A DNA stretch of 64,000 bases, from NCBI GenBank assembly GCA_947625285.1, contig CANQNS010000005.1:1-64000 (forward strand). The letters run 5' to 3'. This stretch comes from an uncultured Oscillospiraceae bacterium (GTDB lineage: Bacteria > Bacillota > Clostridia > Oscillospirales > Oscillospiraceae). The notes beneath the pieces were generated by a model. The model did not search any database and was not told the DNA's origin. It saw only the letters and a list, made by a program, of their open reading frames with translations. Positions 55,042 through 62,127 of this stretch are shown here, piece by piece. Position 1 is the first letter of the stretch, and each line of letters starts with the position of its first letter. The translations under genes and the position numbers were made by a program.

Positions 55042-55102
55042 GGGGTCATCCTCCTTATTAAGTTTGTGTCCATTATAGAGTGTCCTGCTGCTGTGACCGG
55101 AT

Positions 55103-55141
55103 AAAAAAGAAGACCTGAAAGCGTGTGCTCTCAGGTCTTCT
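55103..55141 (-). terminator. Terminator inside the element
   Basis: AGAAGACCTGA (55108-55118) pairs with TCAGGTCTTCT (55131-55141); on the minus strand a T-run follows. Confidence 0.85.
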
Positions 55142-55157
55142 GGGTGAATATAGAGTT

Positions 55158-55349
55158 CTATTGCTGGCTAAAGCGTTGGATCATCGCAATCGCGTCGGCT
55201 AAGGTACAGGCCCTCAATACAGCTTGCCCTTCCGATTGGACCCTCTGCCGTGTGGCCGGACTGAGGTTGTTGAGGTCATTCTGTGTTTCCTACAGCCGAT
55301 GGATTAGTTTTGTCCAGAATTCGGTGTGCTTGTTCTGTTCAGTTTTCAT
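55158..55349 (-). pseudogene. Small interrupted ORF (64 codons)
   Basis: The frame from ATG 55349 reads MKTEQNKHTEFWTKLIHRL, then TAG (55292-55290), then ETQNDLNNLSPATRQRVQSE and ends AMIQRFSQQ. The composition is protein-like on both sides of the stop, so this looks like a small element gene inactivated by one nonsense change. Family unknown. The rest of 55042-55438 holds only the terminator noted above. Confidence 0.45.
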
Positions 55350-55438
55350 ATGAAATACCTCGAGTTATGATTTGATTCTTAATTATAATCTCTGGCAGTT
55401 AAAAACATAGATGATGTGAGTTATAAGCATTTTAGATC

Positions 55439-56566
55439 CTATTCAGTTGCCATATCTATGGAGAGATATTCTTTGATTATTTCATATATGGATAATAACT
55501 GTTCCTCAAGTTTGCTCTTGTATTCTTCGTATCCTGTATTAAATTGACTTTCAATGAGTCCACAGTAAGGAATGGCTAAATTGAGATTTGTTGGGTCGAT
55601 TAAATGTTTGCCGGTACTATCCGTTAAACTAAAATGCATCATGCAGTTTCTAAAAGCCGGTTTTCTTAACCCGCATTTATTTTTATAATCAATGCTTTTG
55701 AGAAATTTGATTAACTTGTTATCGTTAATCTTTTCGTTGTGTTGATTGCAGTACCTGTCTAGATCATCCAAACGTAGCAGCGTGTAATGATAGGTGATAT
55801 ACTCAAGCCGTAACAGGAGGCCTGTATCCCGAATAATAGTCTTTTTGAGCAAAAATAGAAGTAGACCTATACTTGAAACAACATGAAGCAGAAAAAGTCG
55901 AATTATCTTATAATTTCCGCTTTCAGATGTTGTACAGCGATTTGTATTGTAGTCTTGGCTATGCAAAGAGATCATACTGGCATCAAAATCTGCTACTATA
56001 AAATCGCTGACAGGACTAAGACCAGATGATATGCCCCCAATAATCTCTCCCATATCATGAGCAAATGCGTATAGTTCTTCTCCTATAAGTTCAAAACTAT
56101 GCATATTATTCTTGGGCTTGCTAATATCTCGCTCGTCTTGGAAGACATAAAATGCATAATGCGTGTTACCTATTATGTTTTTGCTATCATCATAATATAT
56201 TCCAAGATTATTGTGTAAGTTAAGCGGACCAAGCTCCGGAAATTTAAGTAATTGTGAAAAATGCTCATTTTGAATGTAATCAATATTGTCTACACATTGG
56301 AATAGCTTGTTTAGACGAAAGTTAAAGAATTTTGCTTTCTGACGAATATCTTTGATAGAATATCTACTAGATTGATTAATTTCAATAGGATGACCTTTTT
56401 TGTTAAAATACTCAATTGCTTCATAGCAAAACAGGGCAACGAATGGCGTAAATTGAGTTATAACAACTGGAGGTAGTTGTACTACCACTTTCTTCAATAG
56501 GTCGCAATCTCTCTTGATTATCAATAATTCTGCAACCTGTAGAGCAGAAGACATTGCTTCGTCCAT
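55439..56566 (-). CDS. Hypothetical AT-rich protein with a HEPN-like RX4H motif (375 aa)
   Basis: The protein starts MDEAMSSALQVAELLIIKRD. A hydrophobic stretch lies at about 222-241 (IRLFLLHVVSSIGLLLFLLK), and near the C-terminus PAFRNCMMHFSL places Arg306-Asn and His311 in the R-x4-H arrangement of HEPN ribonucleases. There is no other motif. The gene is much more AT-rich than the chromosome, pointing to foreign origin. It stands alone between the replacement tRNA and the terminator at 55.1 kb. A toxic or abortive-infection RNase is a reasonable guess, not a demonstrated function. The start is uncertain: I see no strong site ahead of ATG 56566. Confidence 0.65.
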   Translation of the reverse strand: MDEAMSSALQVAELLIIKRDCDLLKKVVVQLPPVVITQFTPFVALFCYEAIEYFNKKGHPIEINQSSRYSIKDIRQKAKFFNFRLNKLFQCVDNIDYIQNEHFSQLLKFPELGPLNLHNNLGIYYDDSKNIIGNTHYAFYVFQDERDISKPKNNMHSFELIGEELYAFAHDMGEIIGGISSGLSPVSDFIVADFDASMISLHSQDYNTNRCTTSESGNYKIIRLFLLHVVSSIGLLLFLLKKTIIRDTGLLLRLEYITYHYTLLRLDDLDRYCNQHNEKINDNKLIKFLKSIDYKNKCGLRKPAFRNCMMHFSLTDSTGKHLIDPTNLNLAIPYCGLIESQFNTGYEEYKSKLEEQLLSIYEIIKEYLSIDMATE

Positions 56567-56625
56567 AATGATCTATCTCCATTGCACCTTGTTTTTAGTA
56601 TTATATCACAAAAGGCTGTAAACTG

Positions 56626-56670
56626 CAAAAAAGACAAACCCATTTCAAATTGGGCTCAGAAATGGGTTTG
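56626..56670 (-). terminator. Terminator of the replacement tRNA-Ser
   Basis: CAAACCCATTTC (56635-56646) pairs with GAAATGGGTTTG (56659-56670); on the minus strand TCTTTTTT follows, 8 bases beyond the tRNA CCA end. Confidence 0.85.
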
Positions 56671-56677
56671 CCCTAAT

Positions 56678-56768
56678 TGGCGGAGCGGGTGGGATTCGAA
56701 CCCACGTGCCGTTTCACCGGCAACTCGATTTCGAGTCGAGCTCGTTGTGTCCACTTCGATACCGCTCC
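56678..56768 (-). tRNA. tRNA-Ser (anticodon CGA), complete copy carried by the element
   Basis: All arms are intact: acceptor GGAGCGG/CCGCTCC, anticodon stem CTCGA/TCGAG with loop CTCGAAA (anticodon CGA, reads UCG), long variable arm TGCCG/CGGCA, T arm GTGGG-TTCGAAT-CCCAC, and encoded CCA. It differs in the acceptor and other stems from the split host gene (GGAAGCG acceptor), so it is a different allele and not a duplicate. It lies inside the element's right end, 129 bases from the host 5' half and downstream of the host promoter. Confidence 0.96.
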
Positions 56769-56847
56769 ATATATATTCAAACCGGTGTGACCGGCTCAAA
56801 CATCGCTATTTTGTTGTGCTGTTGTGGAAGCGGATCGGCGAAAACTC

Positions 56848-56883
56848 GATATAACTTCATATAAGCTCATATAGCTTCATATA
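56848..56883. repeat. Right-end arm-type repeats of the element
   Basis: Three units of ten bases (acttcatata, agctcatata, gcttcatata), preceded by gatata. The first unit with its flank recurs at the left end (47103-47119). Confidence 0.75.
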
Positions 56884-56897
56884 GGCTGACGGGTTTA

Positions 56898-56939
56898 GAT
56901 TTCGAGTCAGGCCCGTTATGACCACTTCGATACGCTTCC
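56898..56939 (-). pseudogene. 5' half of the split tRNA-Ser(CGA) gene
   Basis: Read on the minus strand from 56939: acceptor GGAAGCG, D arm (ATCGAAGTGGTCATAACGGG), anticodon 5' stem CCTGA and loop CTCGAAATC, after which the element sequence begins (TAAACCCG). It completes the 3' half at 47024-47079. The 9 bases at 56898-56906 are the right copy of the attachment core. Confidence 0.9.
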
Positions 56940-56951
56940 GGGTGCCCTGAC

Positions 56952-56981
56952 ATCATACCATGCGCGAGGCCCCGCTGTCAA
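56952..56981 (-). promoter_or_regulatory. Promoter of the tRNA-Ser locus
   Basis: Minus strand TTGACA (56981-56976), 18-bp spacer, TATGAT (56957-56952), 12 bases before the 5' half. It would now transcribe the tRNA stump and then the element's complete tRNA. Confidence 0.75.
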
Positions 56982-56993
56982 CGGCAAAGCGGC

Positions 56994-57022
56994 TTTACAA
57001 CCGCCGCCCGATGGCCTATAAT
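56994..57022 (+). promoter_or_regulatory. Promoter of the TIGR04255-like gene
   Basis: TTTACA (56994-56999), 17-bp spacer, TATAAT (57017-57022), divergent from the tRNA promoter. Confidence 0.7.
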
Positions 57023-57055
57023 AAGGAAAAACAGCGGGAAAGGCGGGCGGTCACC

Positions 57056-57826
57056 ATGCCCCGATATGCGAGAGATTTCATCACCCAGGTGGTGCTGCGG
57101 GCGGACTTTGTTTCCGGCACGGCGCCGGTGGCGGGGCAGCTGCCGGAGGGCGTGCTGGCCGCGCTGGAGAACTATCCGGAGCGGAACGTGCTGAACCGGT
57201 CCCGGACCGAGGTGCGGGTCCAAAAGACCCCCCAGGGACCCGTGCGGGACACCCGGACCATCAACTTCCCGGAGCATAACTTCTGGACCGCCGGCCGGGA
57301 TCTGCACGCCGCCGTGTGCGGCGAGTACGCCTTTCTGGCCCAGCGGCAGTACGGGGGCTATGCCCTGCTGCGGGAGGAGTTCCTGGCCGTCCTGGACGCC
57401 ATGGCCGCCGCGTTCCCGAGCCTTGCCATCAAACGGCTGGGAATGCGTTATGTAAACGAAATCAAACTGCCGGGGGCCGACGCCGGTCCGGGACTTGGTG
57501 CGGACTTTTGGGAGCATTATGTTAACCCGCTCCTGCTGGGCGGGCTCCGCTTCGCCGCCAACGACGGGGCCATGGCCCGGCATATGTGCACCACGGAGCT
57601 GAACTACGGCACGGACCGGGCCACCATCCGCTACGGCATCTTCAACGGGGAGTACCCCAAGCCCAACCGGCGGCGGGAGTTCATCCTGGACGTGGACGCT
57701 TACTGCCAGACCCGGCTGACCCCCGGCGAGGCGGCGGCCAAGCTGGACGACTACCACGCCGCGGCCTGCCAGGTGTTCGAGGCGGCGGTGACGGACGCGC
57801 TGCGCCAGCGGATGAACAGGCAATGA
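57056..57826 (+). CDS. TIGR04255-family protein (256 aa)
   Basis: The sequence resembles TIGR04255, a sporadically distributed family of unknown function. It has an N-terminal ITQVVLRADF segment, a central RLGMRYVNEIKLP with bulky residues, and a C-terminal LDVDAYCQTRLTPGEAAAKLDDYH. Family members are often found near phage or defence genes. ATG 57056 follows AAAGGCGGG. Its stop overlaps the ATG of the transporter gene (ATGA), so the two genes are coupled. Next to the defence element this is suggestive but may be chance. Confidence 0.7.
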   Translation: MPRYARDFITQVVLRADFVSGTAPVAGQLPEGVLAALENYPERNVLNRSRTEVRVQKTPQGPVRDTRTINFPEHNFWTAGRDLHAAVCGEYAFLAQRQYGGYALLREEFLAVLDAMAAAFPSLAIKRLGMRYVNEIKLPGADAGPGLGADFWEHYVNPLLLGGLRFAANDGAMARHMCTTELNYGTDRATIRYGIFNGEYPKPNRRREFILDVDAYCQTRLTPGEAAAKLDDYHAAACQVFEAAVTDALRQRMNRQ

Positions 57827-58989
57827 GGAGCGCACGGAGCCTGAACGGGGCCTACGGGGCCCTCAACGGCGTTTACTGGATGCTGTGCTGTCTGAATTCC
57901 TTCACCGCCAGCTTTCTGCTGGGGCGGGGGTATTCCAACACGGAGCTGGGCGCCGTCATGGCGGCGGGCTATGTGCTGGGGCTGGCGCTGCAGCAGCCGG
58001 CGGCGGCGTTGGCGGACCGGGGCAGCAAGGCCCCGGTGGCCGTGATCGCGGCCGGCACGGGCCTTGTGGGGGCCTCGGCGGCGGCGCTGCTGCTTCTGCC
58101 GGGCCGGAGCTTTCCGGTGACGGCGGTATACGTGCTGTTTTTCGCCTTCATCATCCTCCTGCAGCCGTTGGTGAACGGCTTTGCCTATTACATCGAACGG
58201 CTGGGCACGGTGGTACCCTTCGGTGTCTGTCGGGCGGTGGGGTCCCTGGGCTACGGGCTGCTGGCGGCGGCGCTGGGCCGGATCGTCCAGCGCAGAGGCG
58301 TGAACGCGGTGCCCTGGGCCGGGCTTCTGACGGCGGCGGCCATGCTGGCCCTGATGGGGTGGTTCTCCCGGGCCGGCACGCCGCCGGAGCCGGAAAAGCC
58401 CCCGGCAAAGGGGACGGAGGCGTCCGGGGGCCTGCTGCGGGACCGCCGGTTCCGGCTGATGCTGATCGCCACCGCGCTGCTTTTTTTCAGCCACGCATTT
58501 TTGTCGGTGTATATGCTGCAGATCGTGCAGAGCGTGGGCGGCGACAACGAGGACCTGGGGCTCATGACCGGCTTCGTGGCGGTGCTGGAGCTGCCGACGA
58601 TGTTTCTGTTCGACCGGCTGCTGCGGCGGTTCTCCTGCGGGGGGCTGCTGCGGTTCTCGGCGGTGTTTTTCGCGGTGAAAACGACCCTGGTGCTGGCGGC
58701 GGGGAGCCTGCCCGCCGTGTACGGGGGGATGTTCTTCCAGATATTCGCCTACGCGCTGTTCATCCCCGCCTCGGTGCGCTATGCCGGCGAGATATCCGGC
58801 CCCGCCAACGCCAACCGGGCCCAGGCGTACGTGACGGTCATGACCACCCTGGGCAGCGTGTGCGCCTCCGGCCTGGGCGGGGCCATGATCGACCGGCTGG
58901 GGCTGAAGGCGGCTCTGGCTCTGGCGGCTGTCTGTGCCGCCGCCGGCGCGGCGGTGATGGTCCTGGGCGTTCGGGAAAAAGCCATATAA
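57823..58989 (+). CDS. Major facilitator superfamily transporter
   Basis: This 388-residue membrane protein has about twelve spans in two halves joined by a charged loop (GTPPEPEKPPAKGTEASGG, near 190-210). The first-half loop LADRGSKAPVAVIAAGTG replaces the classical D-R-x-G motif of MFS loop 2-3, and the second half has FDRLLRRFSCGG. It is closest in style to the MFS_1-like/nucleoside:H+ symporter group; substrate unknown. ATG 57823 overlaps the upstream stop. Confidence 0.85.
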   Translation: MRSARSLNGAYGALNGVYWMLCCLNSFTASFLLGRGYSNTELGAVMAAGYVLGLALQQPAAALADRGSKAPVAVIAAGTGLVGASAAALLLLPGRSFPVTAVYVLFFAFIILLQPLVNGFAYYIERLGTVVPFGVCRAVGSLGYGLLAAALGRIVQRRGVNAVPWAGLLTAAAMLALMGWFSRAGTPPEPEKPPAKGTEASGGLLRDRRFRLMLIATALLFFSHAFLSVYMLQIVQSVGGDNEDLGLMTGFVAVLELPTMFLFDRLLRRFSCGGLLRFSAVFFAVKTTLVLAAGSLPAVYGGMFFQIFAYALFIPASVRYAGEISGPANANRAQAYVTVMTTLGSVCASGLGGAMIDRLGLKAALALAAVCAAAGAAVMVLGVREKAI

Positions 58990-59015
58990 TTTGGCTTGTA
59001 AAAGGGGGGACCGAT

Positions 59016-59261
59016 GTGAACACGCGAAAACTGGCGTTGGGAGACAGGAATATCATCGGCTCTCGCGTCACAGAGGCAAGGACAGCGCAGGGCATGAAGC
59101 AAACGGAGCTTCTGGCAAAGCTCCAGACGGCGGGCGTGGACATGAGCATCCCGGCCCTGTCGCTGCTGGAGGGACAGAAAAGGCCGGTCACCGACATCGA
59201 ACTGAACGCCCTGGCGGATATCCTTCATGTGTCCGTGGATTGGCTCCTGCGCCGGGAGTGA
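59016..59261 (+). CDS. XRE-family transcriptional regulator (81 aa)
   Basis: The helix-turn-helix domain has IIGSRVTEARTAQGMKQTEL, SIPALSLLEGQKRPVTDIEL and LADILHVSVDWLL. The start is GTG 59016: an ATG two bases upstream runs directly into a stop, while AAAGGGGGGA lies ahead of the GTG. TATAAT (58984-58989) overlaps the MFS stop codon and may give it its own transcript. Target unknown. Confidence 0.82.
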   Translation: MNTRKLALGDRNIIGSRVTEARTAQGMKQTELLAKLQTAGVDMSIPALSLLEGQKRPVTDIELNALADILHVSVDWLLRRE

Positions 59262-59292
59262 ACGGAGCGTGCGGGAGCGGGTATGCGACAGA

Positions 59293-59315
59293 TTTACATA
59301 ATTTGATTGACATAA
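59293..59315. repeat. Paired TTTACATAA motif, locus C
   Basis: TTTACATAA (59293-59301) and TTGACATAA (59307-59315), again 14 bases apart. Confidence 0.7.
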
Positions 59316-59357
59316 TATTACTTTCATCACCGCGCCGGGAGAGCTGACCTGGCGCGG

Positions 59358-59385
59358 TGTATATTCACTACATAATGAATATACA
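59358..59385. promoter_or_regulatory. ArgR-like operator 1
   Basis: TGTATATTCA and TGAATATACA form a 10-bp perfect inverted repeat with an 8-base gap. The TATTCA/TGAATA halves are those of ARG boxes. Confidence 0.7.
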
Positions 59386-59408
59386 GTGCAAAACCAACAA
59401 AATTTGAA

Positions 59409-59433
59409 ATTATTCATCATTATCATGAATAAT
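59409..59433. promoter_or_regulatory. ArgR-like operator 2
   Basis: ATTATTCAT and ATGAATAAT form a 9-bp perfect inverted repeat with a 7-base gap, just upstream of the argG -35 box. Confidence 0.72.
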
Positions 59434-59437
59434 ACTA

Positions 59438-59466
59438 TTGATATTCATGCGGTTGCGCGGTATGAT
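59438..59466 (+). promoter_or_regulatory. Promoter of argGH
   Basis: TTGATA (59438-59443), 17-bp spacer, TATGAT (59461-59466). A further half-site, ATATTCAT, overlaps the -35 region (59441-59448), so ArgR binding would block polymerase. Confidence 0.75.
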
Positions 59467-59506
59467 ACGCTTACTGCGTCATATTGGCAGTATAGGAGGA
59501 AACACC

Positions 59507-60724
59507 ATGTCTGACATCAAAAAAGTGGTCCTGGCCTATTCCGGTGGGCTGGACACGTCCGTGATCATCCCCTGGCTGAAGGAGAACTACGACGGCTGCG
59601 AGGTCATTGCCGTGGCCGGGAACGTGGGCCAGGCGGACGAGCTGGAGGGGCTGGAGGAAAAGGCCCTCAAGACCGGCGCGTCCAAGCTGTATGTGCTGGA
59701 CCTGACCGACGAGTATGTGAACGAGTACATCATCCCCACCATGAAGGCGGGGGCGGTGTATGAGGAATACCTGCTGGGCACCAGCACCGCCCGGCCCTGC
59801 ATCGCCAAGGGCCTGGTGGAGATCGCCAAAAAGGAGCACGCGGACGCCATCGTCCACGGCTGCACCGGCAAGGGCAACGACCAGGTCCGCTTCGAGCTGG
59901 CTATCAAGCACTTCGCCCCCCACATGAAGATCATCGCCCCCTGGCGGGAGTGGTCCATCAAGAGCCGGGATGAGGAGATCGACTACGCCGAGGCCCACAA
60001 CGTGCCCCTGCGCATCAGCCGCCAGACCAACTACTCCAAGGACAAGAACCTGTGGCATCTGAGCCATGAGGGACTGGACCTGGAGGATCCGGGCAACGAG
60101 CCCAAGTACGAACAGCCCGGCTTTTTGGAGATGGGCGTCAGCCCCATCCAGGCCCCGGACGAGCCCACGTACATAACGCTGGAATTTGATAAGGGCGTGC
60201 CGGTGGCGCTGGACGGGGAGAAGATGAGCGCGAAGGACATCATATTGAAGCTCAACGAGATCGGCGGGGCCAACGGCATCGGCCTGCTGGACATCGTGGA
60301 GAACCGGCTGGTGGGCATGAAGTGCCGGGGCGTGTACGAGACCCCGGGCGGGGCCGTGCTCTACAAGGCCCACAGCGTGCTGGAGAGCGTGTGTCTGGAC
60401 AAGGCCACCGCCCACGAAAAGCAGCGGCTGGCCGTCACCTTCGCGGAGCTGGTCTACAACGGCCAGTGGTTCACACCCTTGCGGGAGGCCCTGTCCGCTT
60501 TCGTGGACAAGACCCAGGAGCGGGTCACCGGCAAGGTGCGGCTGAAGCTCTATAAGGGCAACATGATAAACGCGGGGGTCTGGAGCCCCTACAGTCTGTA
60601 TTCCGAGCAGATCGCCACCTTCGGCGCGTCGGATTACGACCAGACCGACGCCAAGGGCTTCATCGACCTGTACGGCCTGCCCATCCAGGTCCAGGCCATC
60701 GTGGACGCGCAAAACCATGAATAA
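59507..60724 (+). CDS. argG: Argininosuccinate synthase
   Basis: This 405-residue enzyme joins citrulline and aspartate with ATP. The N-type ATP pyrophosphatase loop AYSGGLDTS is at about 11-19, and the family segments [33 protein letters not shown] and [17 protein letters not shown] are present. Length is standard. TAGGAGG precedes ATG 59507; the frame is open further upstream, over the promoter. It overlaps argH by 8 bases. Confidence 0.97.
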   Translation: MSDIKKVVLAYSGGLDTSVIIPWLKENYDGCEVIAVAGNVGQADELEGLEEKALKTGASKLYVLDLTDEYVNEYIIPTMKAGAVYEEYLLGTSTARPCIAKGLVEIAKKEHADAIVHGCTGKGNDQVRFELAIKHFAPHMKIIAPWREWSIKSRDEEIDYAEAHNVPLRISRQTNYSKDKNLWHLSHEGLDLEDPGNEPKYEQPGFLEMGVSPIQAPDEPTYITLEFDKGVPVALDGEKMSAKDIILKLNEIGGANGIGLLDIVENRLVGMKCRGVYETPGGAVLYKAHSVLESVCLDKATAHEKQRLAVTFAELVYNGQWFTPLREALSAFVDKTQERVTGKVRLKLYKGNMINAGVWSPYSLYSEQIATFGASDYDQTDAKGFIDLYGLPIQVQAIVDAQNHE

Positions 60725-62054
60725 CCTCTGGGGCGGCTCCATCGCGGAGGCGGCGCGGCAGTTGAATTCCTCCATCGGGACGGACAGCCGTATGTGGCGG
60801 GAGGACATCGCCGGCTCCCTGGCCCACGCGGCCATGCTGACGGAGCAGGGCATCCTGTCTCCGGCCGACGGCGCGGCCATCAAAGCCGGATTGGAGGGCA
60901 TTTTGGCGGACATCGAAAGCGGCGCGCTGGCTATCGATATGTCCGCCGAGGACATCCACACCTTCGTGGAGATGACCCTGACCGAGCGCATAGGCGACGC
61001 GGGCAAGCGTCTGCACACCGCCCGCAGCCGCAACGACCAGGTGGCGACGGACCTGCGGCTCTATACCCGGGGCCGGATCGACGGGCTGCTGGGCCTTATC
61101 CGCCAGGCGGTGGCGGCCATCCATGACAAGGCGGCGGAGCACGCCGGCACGGTCATGCCGGGGTACACCCATTTGCAGCGGGCCCAGCCGGTGACCTTCG
61201 GGCACCATCTGTGCGCCTGGGCCATGATGCTGGTCCGGGACGCGGGCCGGCTCACGGACGCCCGGAAGCGGCTGAACCAGTGCCCCCTGGGGGCCTGCGC
61301 CCTGGCGGGGACCACGTTCCCCATCGACCGGGACAAGACGGCCGCCGCCCTGGGCTTTGACGGCCCCTGCCTCAACAGCCTGGACGCGGTATCGGACCGG
61401 GACTTCTGCGTGGAGACCCTGGCCGCGCTGAGCCTGCTGATGGCCCACATGAGCCGGATGGCGGAGGAGATGGTGCTCTGGTCCGGGCTGGAGTTCGGCT
61501 TCGTGACGCTGCCGGAGGGCTTCGTGACGGGCTCGTCCATCATGCCCCAGAAGAAGAACCCGGACATGGCGGAGCTGATCCGGGGCAAGACCGGCCGGGT
61601 CTATGGGGATCTGACGGCCATGCTGACGGTGTTGAAGGGTCTGCCGCTGGCCTACAACAAGGACATGCAGGAGGACAAGCAGGCCCTCTTTGACGGGCTG
61701 GACACGGCGGAGCTGTGTTTGAGCGTGCTGGCCCCCATGATCGCGGGCATGGAGCCCCATCCCGAGGCCATGCGCCGGGCCGCCGGGGCCGGGTTCATCA
61801 ACGCCACGGACTGCGCCGACTGGCTGACGGCCCATGGGGTGCCTTTCCGGGAGGCCTACGCCGTGGCGGCGGGCCTGGTCCGGCGGGGAAAGCCCCTGGA
61901 GGAGCTGACGCTGGAGGAGTACCGGGCCGCCAGCCCGGTCTTTGACGAGAGCGTCTACGCGGCGGTGGATCTGGACGCCTGTGTGAAGCGGCGGAACCTG
62001 CCCATCGACGAGGAGCTTGCGTTTTTGGAGGAATTTTTACAAAAGGCCCTGTGA
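60717..62054 (+). CDS. argH: Argininosuccinate lyase
   Basis: This 445-residue member of the fumarase/aspartase superfamily has [19 protein letters not shown] near residue 102 and the signature loop [15 protein letters not shown] near 271. It splits argininosuccinate to arginine and fumarate, the last step of arginine synthesis. The ATG lies within the argG 3' end, so the two enzymes are translationally coupled and share the ArgR-type control region. Confidence 0.96.
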   Translation: MNNLWGGSIAEAARQLNSSIGTDSRMWREDIAGSLAHAAMLTEQGILSPADGAAIKAGLEGILADIESGALAIDMSAEDIHTFVEMTLTERIGDAGKRLHTARSRNDQVATDLRLYTRGRIDGLLGLIRQAVAAIHDKAAEHAGTVMPGYTHLQRAQPVTFGHHLCAWAMMLVRDAGRLTDARKRLNQCPLGACALAGTTFPIDRDKTAAALGFDGPCLNSLDAVSDRDFCVETLAALSLLMAHMSRMAEEMVLWSGLEFGFVTLPEGFVTGSSIMPQKKNPDMAELIRGKTGRVYGDLTAMLTVLKGLPLAYNKDMQEDKQALFDGLDTAELCLSVLAPMIAGMEPHPEAMRRAAGAGFINATDCADWLTAHGVPFREAYAVAAGLVRRGKPLEELTLEEYRAASPVFDESVYAAVDLDACVKRRNLPIDEELAFLEEFLQKAL

Positions 62055-62072
62055 GCGTGCCGCGAAGCATAA

Positions 62073-62104
62073 AGCGCGCCCCCGCCTTTCGGCGGGGGCG
62101 CGCT
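62073..62104. terminator. Hairpin between convergent argH and surface-protein genes
   Basis: AGCGCGCCCCCGCC pairs with GGCGGGGGCGCGCT (14 bp) around TTTC. There is no U-run on the plus side; probably a shared terminator. Confidence 0.65.
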
Positions 62105-62127
62105 GGCGTGTTGGCGCGGGGGAGAGA

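Larger units (their letters stand above)
47080..56897. mobile_element. Integrated element in the anticodon loop of tRNA-Ser(CGA), defence cargo, decayed integrase
   Basis: The ends are fixed by the two tRNA halves and the 9-bp core repeat. Just inside both ends lies the same 17-bp direct repeat, gatataacYtcatataa (47103-47119 and 56848-56864). On the right it continues as three 10-bp repeats of the type NNYTCATATA (56854-56883), as expected for integrase arm sites. Cargo, all on the minus strand, is clearly more AT-rich than the chromosome: nuclease/NTPase operon, AbiE-like remnants, integrase pseudogene, HEPN-like gene and a complete tRNA-Ser(CGA). Confidence 0.88.

Noticed and set aside
55123..55353. 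Plus-strand 76-codon ORF inside the element
   Set aside because: It overlaps a terminator and is antisense to the more protein-like interrupted minus-strand frame; Trp/Cys-rich without start signals.
56824..56840. Acceptor-like string TGTGGAAGCGG as a third tRNA fragment
   Set aside because: Only about nine bases match a tRNA-Ser 3' end and neither T stem nor discriminator context follows; could be chance or an older scar.
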